Source: Paenibacillus chitinolyticus NBRC 15660 (GTDB lineage: Bacteria; Bacillota; Bacilli; Paenibacillales; NBRC-103111). From it: a stretch of 64,000 bases of DNA. The stretch is taken from the NCBI RefSeq assembly GCF_000739915.1, contig NZ_BBJT01000006.1, positions 1 to 64,000 of the forward strand, given 5' to 3'. The translations under genes were made by a program, and so were the position numbers. Positions within the stretch are counted from its first letter, which is position 1, and the number at the start of each line of letters is the position of its first letter. The notes beneath the pieces were generated by a model, which saw only the letters and a list, made by a program, of their open reading frames with translations, did not search any database and was not told where the DNA came from. Shown here piece after piece: positions 8,561 to 16,267 of this stretch.

Positions 8561-9784
8561 TTAATCCGAATGGGCTCCGGATTGATCCACTTTGGCTGCG
8601 GCCTCCTCCAATTTCATACCGAGGCTCGCAAAGGCGGCAATCAGAATAATCGCTGCGGACAGGCCATAGACGGGAACAAGCGTAATCGACTTCATGAGCG
8701 GACCCGCCAGAGCGGACCCGGTCAGCGTCCCGGCCATGAGCAGTGGCGTAATCGTACCGTTCACACGCCCGATGTAGGCTTCCTCAACCAGTTTCATCAT
8801 AATAGCTCCGAGCACGATTTGCATGAACGCCGTCATGACGCCGACCATGAAGCGCATGGAAGCCGTTAGATACACCCAGACGGATAGAGCCTCGACGATG
8901 ATGGAGAACGAGAGGAACGCGATGCCTGCGAAGATGACGACACGCGGATTTATCTTCGGACCGAGGATCGCTGCCGCCGCACCCCCAACCAGCATTCCGG
9001 CGCCGGACAGTGCATAGAACCATTGGACGCTTTCCTTGTCGAGCTGAAGACGTTCGGTCACGATATAGATGTCCAACGGCTGGATCAAGCCAGACCCAAG
9101 CCCGATACAGGCAAACGTAAGCGCGATAACAATCAAATTCCGATGGCTGCGGATATAGCGGAACCCCTCCTTCACATCCTCGAGAATCGGCACGGCGCCC
9201 CGTTCGGGCGAGCGCGGCGAGGGAGGTAGGGAGAACTGGACGGCTGCCGCCGTAAGGAACAACCCGATCATCACGGCCAGCGAGTAGGCCAGGCCGAGCG
9301 ACGAATAGATGAGCGTCCCTACGACCGGTCCTACAATAATGAACAAGGACATGATCCCCTGAGAAATACCGATTGCCGGCGCCAGCAGCTCCTCGGGCAC
9401 ATGCCGCTTGAACATGACGGCCGAGGAAGGCTGTGAGAATTGGCTGACGATGGCCGACACGACCGTCGCGGCGAATACGGCCTGCCAAGAACCCCCGAGC
9501 ACGAACAATAGAATGGCTCCTATCGACAGTGCACTGAGCAGATCGCCGGCGATCATCGTCCGCTTCGGATTCCACCGGTCGGCGAAGGCGCCGCCGATGA
9601 AAGAGAACAGAAATATCGGCGCGTATTCCATCACGTTCAGCAGGGAAACGGCGACTGGATCGCTGCCGGTCTGCTCCATCACGTAGAACAGCAGGGAGAT
9701 ATTTCGGATCCAGATCGCCAACTGCTGCAGAAGGTCAGCGAACGTCACGATCCGGAATACCCGGTTGGCGAACAATGCTTTCAT
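8561..9784 (-). CDS. MFS efflux transporter (MFS_3 / EntS-like)
   Basis: The 407-residue polytopic membrane protein has about 12 hydrophobic segments. Features include FRIVTFADLLQQLAIWIRN at the N terminus, the loop motif GGAFADRWNPKR (MFS motif A variant), and a central hydrophilic loop (PPSPRSPERGAV) between the two six-helix halves. The type exports drugs, macrolides or siderophores by proton antiport; its cargo cannot be read from sequence. It follows the TetR gene on the same strand, and its own leader carries a copy of the TetR operator. Confidence 0.88.
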   Translation of the reverse strand: MKALFANRVFRIVTFADLLQQLAIWIRNISLLFYVMEQTGSDPVAVSLLNVMEYAPIFLFSFIGGAFADRWNPKRTMIAGDLLSALSIGAILLFVLGGSWQAVFAATVVSAIVSQFSQPSSAVMFKRHVPEELLAPAIGISQGIMSLFIIVGPVVGTLIYSSLGLAYSLAVMIGLFLTAAAVQFSLPPSPRSPERGAVPILEDVKEGFRYIRSHRNLIVIALTFACIGLGSGLIQPLDIYIVTERLQLDKESVQWFYALSGAGMLVGGAAAAILGPKINPRVVIFAGIAFLSFSIIVEALSVWVYLTASMRFMVGVMTAFMQIVLGAIMMKLVEEAYIGRVNGTITPLLMAGTLTGSALAGPLMKSITLVPVYGLSAAIILIAAFASLGMKLEEAAAKVDQSGAHSD

Positions 9785-9809
9785 AACATATCCCCTTAAG
9801 GACGGTACT

Positions 9810-9830
9810 AAACCGACCGTCCGGTCTAAT
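9810..9830 (-). promoter_or_regulatory. TetR operator in front of the MFS gene
   Basis: A 21-bp sequence with core ACCGACCGTCCGGTCT (containing GACCG..CGGTC symmetry) is identical to the one at 10457-10477. It sits 26 bp before the transporter start codon. Confidence 0.75.
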
Positions 9831-9846
9831 TGTTGGGCAAAAAAAA

Positions 9847-10437
9847 TTAGTGCTTCTCTATCCCTTGAAGCAAGACGTCGATCGCATTCCGATATAAGCC
9901 AATAATCCGATCGGTGTCGTAGTTGTAATACGAAACACTTAGGCCTCCAAATAGCCCGAATAGGATAAAAGTTAGATCTTCAAGCGGTAACGGTCGAAAC
10001 TCGCCGCTTTGCATTCCTTCCTCCAACAGCTGTTGAAAGATCGGGTAGTGCATTCGTGTCAGCTCCAGCAGCTTGTTCCGAATCTCGTGATCCCCGTTTT
10101 CGCTTCCTGAAAACTCTTCCGCAGCCCGCAGTAGCGGATTCCGAAAATCCTCGGCGTAATGCTCTGCAAGCCGGTACAACTTCTCGCGTGCCGTACCGAG
10201 CGGCTTCTCCATCTCGCGCCACTTGCCGATCCACTCAAGCATTGACAGCTCAAGGATGTACAAAAAAAGCACTTCCTTGTTCTTAAAGTGATGGTAAATG
10301 CTCCCTTTGCTCGATCCCGATAACTGCCGAATCTCGTCCATCGTGGTTGCCGCATAGCCCTTCAGCTCAAACAGCTCCTTCGCCTTGGCCGCAATGTTGC
10401 GCTTTGTCTGTTCACCATGGTCCGTAGATTTAGTCAT
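9847..10437 (-). CDS. TetR-family repressor of the adjacent efflux pump
   Basis: The first in-frame ATG is at 10458, but the ATG at 10437 has the better site (GGGGGTGA, 5 nt spacing), giving 196 residues. The helix-turn-helix region reads AKELFELKGYAATTMDEIRQL followed by SKGSIYHHFKNKE, which is textbook TetR_N. The C-terminal ligand domain is unassigned. Identical palindromes before this gene and before the MFS gene imply autorepression plus repression of the pump, relieved by a pump substrate. Confidence 0.9.
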   Translation of the reverse strand: MTKSTDHGEQTKRNIAAKAKELFELKGYAATTMDEIRQLSGSSKGSIYHHFKNKEVLFLYILELSMLEWIGKWREMEKPLGTAREKLYRLAEHYAEDFRNPLLRAAEEFSGSENGDHEIRNKLLELTRMHYPIFQQLLEEGMQSGEFRPLPLEDLTFILFGLFGGLSVSYYNYDTDRIIGLYRNAIDVLLQGIEKH

Positions 10438-10456
10438 ACCCGTCACCCCCTTTTTC

Positions 10457-10477
10457 AAACCGACCGTCCGGTCTAAT
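10457..10477 (-). promoter_or_regulatory. TetR operator in front of tetR
   Basis: This is an exact copy of the 21-bp site at 9810-9830, placed 20 bp upstream of the preferred tetR start codon. Confidence 0.75.
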
Positions 10478-10609
10478 CAAAATATAAGGGATTTATTTTC
10501 GCTTGTCAAGACTAGTCCGCTTACGTTCATGTCATCCCACCCAAGTTGGTTTATATCAGGACGTCTAATACTCATTCAAGAGAATTGATGCTTTTTTAAA
10601 ACTCACCTA

Positions 10610-10733
10610 TCAAAAAATGGTCCAGGTCTTATTAACCTATGTTCTGGAGAGTAGGACCCATTTTAACCTCCAAAAAAAAGATGAGGATGTAAGATCCTCA
10701 TCTTTTTTATATTTATACAAAAAATGTATAGAG
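10610..10733. repeat. Dispersed ~124-bp repeat, copy 1 (tniQ 5' end plus upstream hairpin)
   Basis: The segment is about 90% identical to 38412-38534 by eye. On the minus strand it holds an A/T-rich GATGAGGA..TCCTCATC terminator hairpin (10679-10707), a GGAGG site and the first codons of a tniQ-like gene (MGPTLQNIG, then in-frame stops where copy 2 reads MSYSPKHML). It is a decayed end of a transposon-type target-selection gene. Confidence 0.65.
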
Positions 10734-10750
10734 CTTTTCAGTCTACAACT

Positions 10751-10921
10751 TTATTTTCTTCTGCTTTCAAAAATAAAAGGCTGGCCGAGCGGCTTCCGGT
10801 TGCATCGGAATAACGCTACCTTAGCCTGTCTCTTGCAGGGGCCGGTAGAGGCCAATGAACAATGAACGGGATATTCAATTGGGACTTGGGCAGCATTTCT
10901 TGTCTGAATGATATACGTCAT
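10751..10921 (-). CDS. Possible 56-residue basic peptide downstream of the giant-gene operon
   Basis: The ATG at 10921 follows AAAGGAGG with 10 nt spacing, the strongest ribosome binding site in this area. TTGACA (10982-10987) and TATAAA (10957-10962) upstream have 19 bp between them and could be a promoter. The frame reads MTYIIQTRNAAQVPIEYP and ends FESRRK, with three cysteines. Its 3' half coincides with a long hairpin, so it may be fortuitous. No family is recognised. Confidence 0.35.
   Translation of the reverse strand: MTYIIQTRNAAQVPIEYPVHCSLASTGPCKRQAKVALFRCNRKPLGQPFIFESRRK
10768..10827 (-). terminator. Long hairpin with T-rich tail, probable operon terminator
   Basis: On the minus strand, GGCTAAGGTAGCG and TTCCG pair with CGGAA, CCGCT and CCAGCC, followed by TTTTATTTTTG. 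It lies about 165 nt past the last gene of the five-gene operon and inside the possible 56-codon ORF. Confidence 0.5.
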
Positions 10922-10989
10922 GTCCGATTGGCCTCCTTTCTGAATAATATAGTTCCTTTATAACGGGCTTCAGGCAATACTTGTCAACC

Positions 10990-12465
10990 CTAACCTTCAT
11001 TGTTTCCGAGCGGAATCCAAAACAGCGATACGGTTGGATTTTTGTCATTTTTGCTGTACTGGTTGACTGTAATTTTCCATTTGTATCCTTGCGGCACAGG
11101 CAGCGTAATGCTGTTCGGACTATACCAATTGACCGTTGTCCATGCGGAGTTGTATGCGGTCGCCACGCCACCTGTTGCAGACACTTCATATGGAATCCCC
11201 CCTGCTATTGAGGCCTGCAAAGTAACGATGCAAGTCGAAATCGTCGAGGAAACATCCCCGGCCGGAGGGGTGATGGTCGCTATTGCATAGCCGTCTGTAT
11301 GAGCGATATAAGCGACATTATCACTCGACAGAGACATAGGAACGCCGAATATATTGCTGCCGCCCCTCAAGCCGAGCAGGCCTGAAACGATAACGGACTG
11401 AAAGGCCGCCGTATTGGTCGCCGATAGTGTTCCGTTTATAGACGTATCACCGAGTAGGGCATTCCCGTTGCATTGGATACCCCCCTCTACGTTCAAGGGG
11501 CCGTTCAGATGCGCGGGACCCGTCATAGTCAAATTGCCGTTCACGTCTATTTGGCCTTCCAAGCTGGCTCCCCCGCTGCCGGTAAACTTGCCTTGAGCGA
11601 ACATTTCCCCTGTCGATTCCACTAATGCACCCGATACTGTACCGGCTGCCGTAACGGAATGAGGGGTTGAATCTTCATTCGAAATGACAACGGTAACGCT
11701 ATCGTAAATATACTGCGTTTCGGCTCGGAGATCGGTTTGGCTGGCAGCCAAAATGAAGGTCGTCGTCTTCGCGAGTCCCGAAGACAGCTTGAAGGAATTA
11801 TCCGTACCGGTATACAGCGGACCGGAGCCGGCAGCCTCAAAAATTTGGAATTCGGTTCCGTTGCTTTCCCAGCTTAGCTGGATCGGCTGACCGTTCGTAA
11901 AAACGCCCGCCGGGGAGGCTCCTCCGTCAGCTGCGCTTGCCGTGAAGTTGCGCGCAAACAACAGAGCCGCGCCAACCGAAACCCCAAATGTCATCGACCG
12001 CAAAATGTAGGGCTGGCTCGAATCGTTTGTCGACATTTCGGTCAGGCCGAGACTTCCGATCCATCCCGGCTGCTGCGTCAATTGCTGTATCCCTACGGTC
12101 AGATTGACCGGACTGGTAAACAAATAGAACTCCGGCGATTTGCACATAAATTTAACTTGCACATAGCTGAGACGGGGATTAAGCCCGACCCGATCTCCCG
12201 GAACCTCCTTCCCCACATGCGTCTGCCAATTACTGCTGTCGGCGGAAGCGACGAATTGATCCGTCTGGCTGACGATGCCGGATGGAATATAAATATCTAT
12301 TTCTTTGCAATAAACGCTCGCTGCGGCGGGAGATACCGTCACCGTAATCGTGCCGTAAGAATTGTAGGTCGGCGTGCTCGCCGACAGCGGCGCCGGGTCG
12401 GTCATAATCGTATAGGTCAGCAATACCGGAGCGTCCGTGACTGCCCCATATTCATTTTCGTTCAT
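10990..12465 (-). CDS. Unknown 491-residue protein with beta-solenoid-like repeats, gene 5 of the giant-protein operon
   Basis: The start ATG overlaps the end of the upstream gene by 14 nt and has a GGAGGAAGAG site. There is no signal peptide or membrane segment. Residues ~1-260 are Thr/Ser-rich and beta-prone. Residues ~268-372 are a run of short turns (GQIDVNGNLTMTGPAHLNG, PLNVEGGIQCNGN, TSINGTLSATN), the pattern seen in tail-fibre shafts and bactofilin-like solenoids. The C-terminal ~120 residues (YIAHTDGYAIATITPP to the end, FWIPLGNNEG) look like a compact beta-sandwich. I do not recognise the family. Its place in a tightly overlapping operon suggests a structural or binding subunit of the same assembly (inference). 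Confidence 0.75.
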   Translation of the reverse strand: MNENEYGAVTDAPVLLTYTIMTDPAPLSASTPTYNSYGTITVTVSPAAASVYCKEIDIYIPSGIVSQTDQFVASADSSNWQTHVGKEVPGDRVGLNPRLSYVQVKFMCKSPEFYLFTSPVNLTVGIQQLTQQPGWIGSLGLTEMSTNDSSQPYILRSMTFGVSVGAALLFARNFTASAADGGASPAGVFTNGQPIQLSWESNGTEFQIFEAAGSGPLYTGTDNSFKLSSGLAKTTTFILAASQTDLRAETQYIYDSVTVVISNEDSTPHSVTAAGTVSGALVESTGEMFAQGKFTGSGGASLEGQIDVNGNLTMTGPAHLNGPLNVEGGIQCNGNALLGDTSINGTLSATNTAAFQSVIVSGLLGLRGGSNIFGVPMSLSSDNVAYIAHTDGYAIATITPPAGDVSSTISTCIVTLQASIAGGIPYEVSATGGVATAYNSAWTTVNWYSPNSITLPVPQGYKWKITVNQYSKNDKNPTVSLFWIPLGNNEG

Positions 12466-15400
12466 GCTTCTCTTCCTCCTTTTTCAATTGAACGACCATC
12501 TGTCCTTCTCTCAAGGAGCGATCGCTGCCGTCTATAACCGCTCTCCCATCCGTATCAGTCACTGCAAGCCTCTGTATCGTTACCTCGTCCGCCGCCGCAA
12601 GCTCCATCCAGGTCCACGAACTCCCCCGTTCTACCGGAACCGGAATCTTGACGGCGCTGGCGGGCATTGACGGAGCCGATATGGGCTGAGGATTGGGCCC
12701 CACCGCCGTCAGCATCGGCCCTACCGGTAATCGGACGGAAAGCCGGTCTAAAGCCGTATCGAAGAAACGCCGGTCCAATTTGACCGGCTGGGCGGGAAGA
12801 ATGCCGGTAAAAGCGTGGACGGCCGACATCGGATCGACGAGCATGAGCAGGTCTGCGCTTGTCTTGCCGTCGAAACGAAGCGGGATATACTGCCCTTGCC
12901 CGATTGCAATCAAATACCCGTCCGCCTCGGCAGGCGGCTGCACGCAATAGAACGAATCAAACGATCCGTTCAAAAAGTAACCGACGAGTCCATCTTCGCG
13001 AAGGGCCGAATCGCCCAGCCTCACCTCGAACGGCTGGACGACGAAATCCGGTACCGGCGGATAGAACGTAGCCGCCCAGCTAGTATCGCCAAGAGGCTGA
13101 TCCGCCAAAGAAAGCTGCATGCCTGCGCGGACAAGGGCAAGCGGCTTGCCGGACAAAATGCCCAAACTTTCGTCCAAGCCGACCGAGGCGGGATCGACCG
13201 TCCAGAGCGTATTGTCGATCGCTTCCAGAAAATCTTCAAAGGCGGCTGCGCTCTGCGCAAGCAACCCCTGCAGCATCGCGGCCAGCTGCGGAGAAGCCTC
13301 CGTCAGTTCGGCAAGCGACTGATAGCCGCCATCCGGAGCAAATGCCAAACTCAGAATCGGCGCACCATGCGCACCAATTTTTTGGCTGACTGCGCCGATC
13401 GCATCCCCATTCGCGCCATAAATAGCTACCGATCCGTCCAAATGGTTCGCAATCAGCCAGCCGGCAACCGGATTGGCACCAGAATCCAGATCGGTCGGCT
13501 GGTCTGGATTGTTCGCATCGACCATGCGGAAATCAAGACGCGACGGCTGAAGCAGCCGAGGCGGCAATTGGAGAAAACGCTGCGGATTGGCCTGCACGAC
13601 CGGAGTGTCTGGCTTCAGACCTTCTGCCACAACAGGCGCGAACAGCGACGAGCTCGTCAGGCCGGAATCGCCCACGACTTCTAGCACCTGACCGAAAGCG
13701 TCGTACAACGCTAAATAAGAAAAACAGAACTGTCCTTGCCGGACGGCCTGAAACGGTGTCGTGCCGCCTGTATCCAGAATAAGCGGCAGACTGTCGAATT
13801 GATTGCCGGTCAGCTCGGCGAGCGTGTGTGTCGTGCCGTCGTCGAACGTAAAGGCAACATCGGCAGCCGGCGCTTGATTCGTTCGCGAATCGCGCAGCGA
13901 CAGCTGATCCCCGAAGCCGCTAAGGCGCTGGGAGATGAAATCCCACTGTTCCGCTTCCCCGATCAAATCGGCAAGCTGCCCTAGCGACGCATCGGCGGGA
14001 TCGCCGCTCGCGGCGGCCGCTTGCATTAGCCGGTTCTTGAACAAGAACGCCGTTTGAGGCGTAAGCAGACAATCCCCGCCTATCGCCTGGGGAGTCAGCT
14101 TCTGGCTTCCTCCTGTATAAGCGTAATCCGTCCCTTGAAAGGTCCAGTTGCTGCCGCCGGAAGGAAGCGGATACCATTGCGCGACCCATTTCAGCATGAA
14201 CGGATTCCATGGCTGCGACCATTGTTCCGGCAGCAGCGCTGGAAGCCCTCCTTCAAAATCGGATGGGTTGTGCTCGGCCAGCCTTTCTCTTGTAAACGCC
14301 GGATAGGTGACGGAAATGGATGCCGCATTGTCGGGATCGCACAAAAGCCACTCGGTAAACAAGGCCCCTGCTGCTGCCGACACCGCCGCGGCAAAATCAG
14401 CCGAACTATAAGCGCCTTGCAGCATCTCCGCCAAATTTCCAGCCGAAGCCGGAAAAGCCGGCAATCCGGCAATTGACGAGGCCGGAATAACGGTCCCGCC
14501 ATTCTGAAGCCCGGCAATCGTTTGTGCAGTCATTCGGCACGGGAGTTGGCTGCCGGCCTGCGGAATCTCCGCCGTATTGCCGGCTCCCGAAATCAGAACG
14601 ACGGGATCTTGCGCTTGCCAAAATCTCGGCTCTGCCGCAGCTTTAAGCCCGCGATTTTGCGCCAGCAGGCCCTGCGCTCTCAATTGCTGCTCAAAAACGG
14701 CGATACCGGCCTGAAACGCGTCATCAGGCGTAGTGGCAGCATCCGCATATACCGGTTGAGGCACCTTTGGAGCAAGTGTGCCGCTAAGAAGATTCGCCAA
14801 ATCCAGCACTTTTTTCGGCACGCTGTATATATTGGCCGGCCCGGGCGGCTGATCCGGATTGTACGAAGGATCGTTTTCCGCTGCGAGCGCCATCGCAAAT
14901 TGGTCCTGAGTAACGCCGGAAGGCTGCGCAAAACCGGGATAAGTAGCAAAACGCCCCTCCTTCCACCATGTCGCGTACAGCTCCCACTGTGCATCGTGCA
15001 ATTGAAGACGAGCCGCGTCGAAAGCGGCTTGATCCGCATTCAGCCCGGTCAGCCAGCTCTCGTCGTGCACGCCTTCGCCCGTTCCGGAATCCGACGCGGC
15101 AATATCAACGATTGTCCAACGGTAACCCCCGGCTTTTGAGCCGAACCACTCCTGCCGAATCCGGTAATCAAGCCCGGCCCAATCTCCGCTGTCGGCCAAG
15201 TGCAGCAAGTTATACTGGAACGCTTCAAGCAGTGCGGCTGCATTCGGCTGCTCCGCTAATATTTGCGCCGCCTCCGCATTGCCCTCTGCGGACAGCGACT
15301 GAAGCTGCTGCCCGATCATAGCGGCAAAAGCGTCGATGGACGTATTTCCCACCGCAACGCTGATCGACCCGCCTGCGGCCGTAAAGCGGTCTTTTACCGT

Positions 15401-16267
15401 CTGCATCGTGCCTTGAGGCTGCCAATCCACCCCGTATACCATGCCATGGCAGACCGTTCCCGTCGGAAGCGGATCGCCCTCGGCTCTATCAAGCGACCAG
15501 CCATAGTCGGACAACAGCGCCGACAGAAGCTGCTCCGCTTCATCCCCCGTTTGCCCATTCAAACAAGAAGCGACCGGGTCCGAGGCTGAATTGGAATACC
15601 ATCCGGCTACCAAGTAGCTGAGCGTACTGTCAGGCTCCGTGACGTCTGCAAGCGCATCGTAAAATGAAAAAACTTGGCGGCAATGGCTTTGATAAGCGTT
15701 AAACAGATGGTTGCCCGGAGCAACGGCTGTCACGAACAATTGCTCAATTCCCTGCTCCTTCCAGTCCGCCAATTGAAAGGACCTTCCAAGCATGCCCGTT
15801 ATAAAAGGTCCCGCACCGCTCAAAGCGCTGCCTGCCTGCTGACGCAGCGGATCGGCGCTACCCTCCCATGCGGACACAATGTCGGGATCGAACAGCCAGA
15901 CACTGGAATCGGCCGTTCCGGGGGCGTCGCTTTCCACAACGAAAGCGGATGCCGTTCTTGCGGCCAGCGGGCCGCTTAGCCGTACGATAAGCCAGCGGTT
16001 CGGAGTTAGCGGATACTCCACCTGTTGCGAATCGGGCTGCTGGCACCCGTGCGTCCAAGCATCCGGCAGCTTCCAATGCAAATAAACACCCGTGCTGGAG
16101 CTTCCGAATCCGCCCGTCACGTCGGTTGGTCCCGGCTCCGCGCTGTCAAATTGAGCAATATTGCCGTATGTCTCCTCCCATCGGCGGAACGGCTGATTTT
16201 GCAGCACATATGCGTTCGCCGACAAGGCGCTTACTTCCATTGGCACAAGCACAATCGGATCGGCCAT
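12452..16267 (-). CDS. Unknown 1271-residue protein, gene 4 of the giant-protein operon
   Basis: The ATG overlaps the preceding stop by one base (TAATG). The N terminus reads MADPIVLVPMEVSALSANAY, not a signal peptide. Landmarks are GVYLHWKLPDAWTHG near residue 60-75, PNRWLIVRLSG, LFVTAVAPGNHLFNAYQ and LSYLVAGWYSN. These have the look of a conserved family that I have met only as unnamed hypothetical proteins. No enzyme motif, membrane segment or repeat is evident; Trp, Gln and Ala are frequent. GC content and codon use match the other four genes. Given the one-base overlap, translation is probably coupled to gene 3. Function unknown. Confidence 0.85.
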   Translation of the reverse strand: MADPIVLVPMEVSALSANAYVLQNQPFRRWEETYGNIAQFDSAEPGPTDVTGGFGSSSTGVYLHWKLPDAWTHGCQQPDSQQVEYPLTPNRWLIVRLSGPLAARTASAFVVESDAPGTADSSVWLFDPDIVSAWEGSADPLRQQAGSALSGAGPFITGMLGRSFQLADWKEQGIEQLFVTAVAPGNHLFNAYQSHCRQVFSFYDALADVTEPDSTLSYLVAGWYSNSASDPVASCLNGQTGDEAEQLLSALLSDYGWSLDRAEGDPLPTGTVCHGMVYGVDWQPQGTMQTVKDRFTAAGGSISVAVGNTSIDAFAAMIGQQLQSLSAEGNAEAAQILAEQPNAAALLEAFQYNLLHLADSGDWAGLDYRIRQEWFGSKAGGYRWTIVDIAASDSGTGEGVHDESWLTGLNADQAAFDAARLQLHDAQWELYATWWKEGRFATYPGFAQPSGVTQDQFAMALAAENDPSYNPDQPPGPANIYSVPKKVLDLANLLSGTLAPKVPQPVYADAATTPDDAFQAGIAVFEQQLRAQGLLAQNRGLKAAAEPRFWQAQDPVVLISGAGNTAEIPQAGSQLPCRMTAQTIAGLQNGGTVIPASSIAGLPAFPASAGNLAEMLQGAYSSADFAAAVSAAAGALFTEWLLCDPDNAASISVTYPAFTRERLAEHNPSDFEGGLPALLPEQWSQPWNPFMLKWVAQWYPLPSGGSNWTFQGTDYAYTGGSQKLTPQAIGGDCLLTPQTAFLFKNRLMQAAAASGDPADASLGQLADLIGEAEQWDFISQRLSGFGDQLSLRDSRTNQAPAADVAFTFDDGTTHTLAELTGNQFDSLPLILDTGGTTPFQAVRQGQFCFSYLALYDAFGQVLEVVGDSGLTSSSLFAPVVAEGLKPDTPVVQANPQRFLQLPPRLLQPSRLDFRMVDANNPDQPTDLDSGANPVAGWLIANHLDGSVAIYGANGDAIGAVSQKIGAHGAPILSLAFAPDGGYQSLAELTEASPQLAAMLQGLLAQSAAAFEDFLEAIDNTLWTVDPASVGLDESLGILSGKPLALVRAGMQLSLADQPLGDTSWAATFYPPVPDFVVQPFEVRLGDSALREDGLVGYFLNGSFDSFYCVQPPAEADGYLIAIGQGQYIPLRFDGKTSADLLMLVDPMSAVHAFTGILPAQPVKLDRRFFDTALDRLSVRLPVGPMLTAVGPNPQPISAPSMPASAVKIPVPVERGSSWTWMELAAADEVTIQRLAVTDTDGRAVIDGSDRSLREGQMVVQLKKEEEKHERK

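Noticed and set aside
8784-9575. Long minus-strand open frame of 263 codons inside the MFS gene
   Set aside because: It is out of frame with the clear MFS protein, has an Arg/Gly/Pro-rich nonsense composition and no ribosome binding site; an artefact of GC-rich codons.
12815-13684. Long plus-strand open frame (289 codons) opposite the 1271-residue gene
   Set aside because: Arg-rich composition without motif; a complementary-strand shadow of the real gene.
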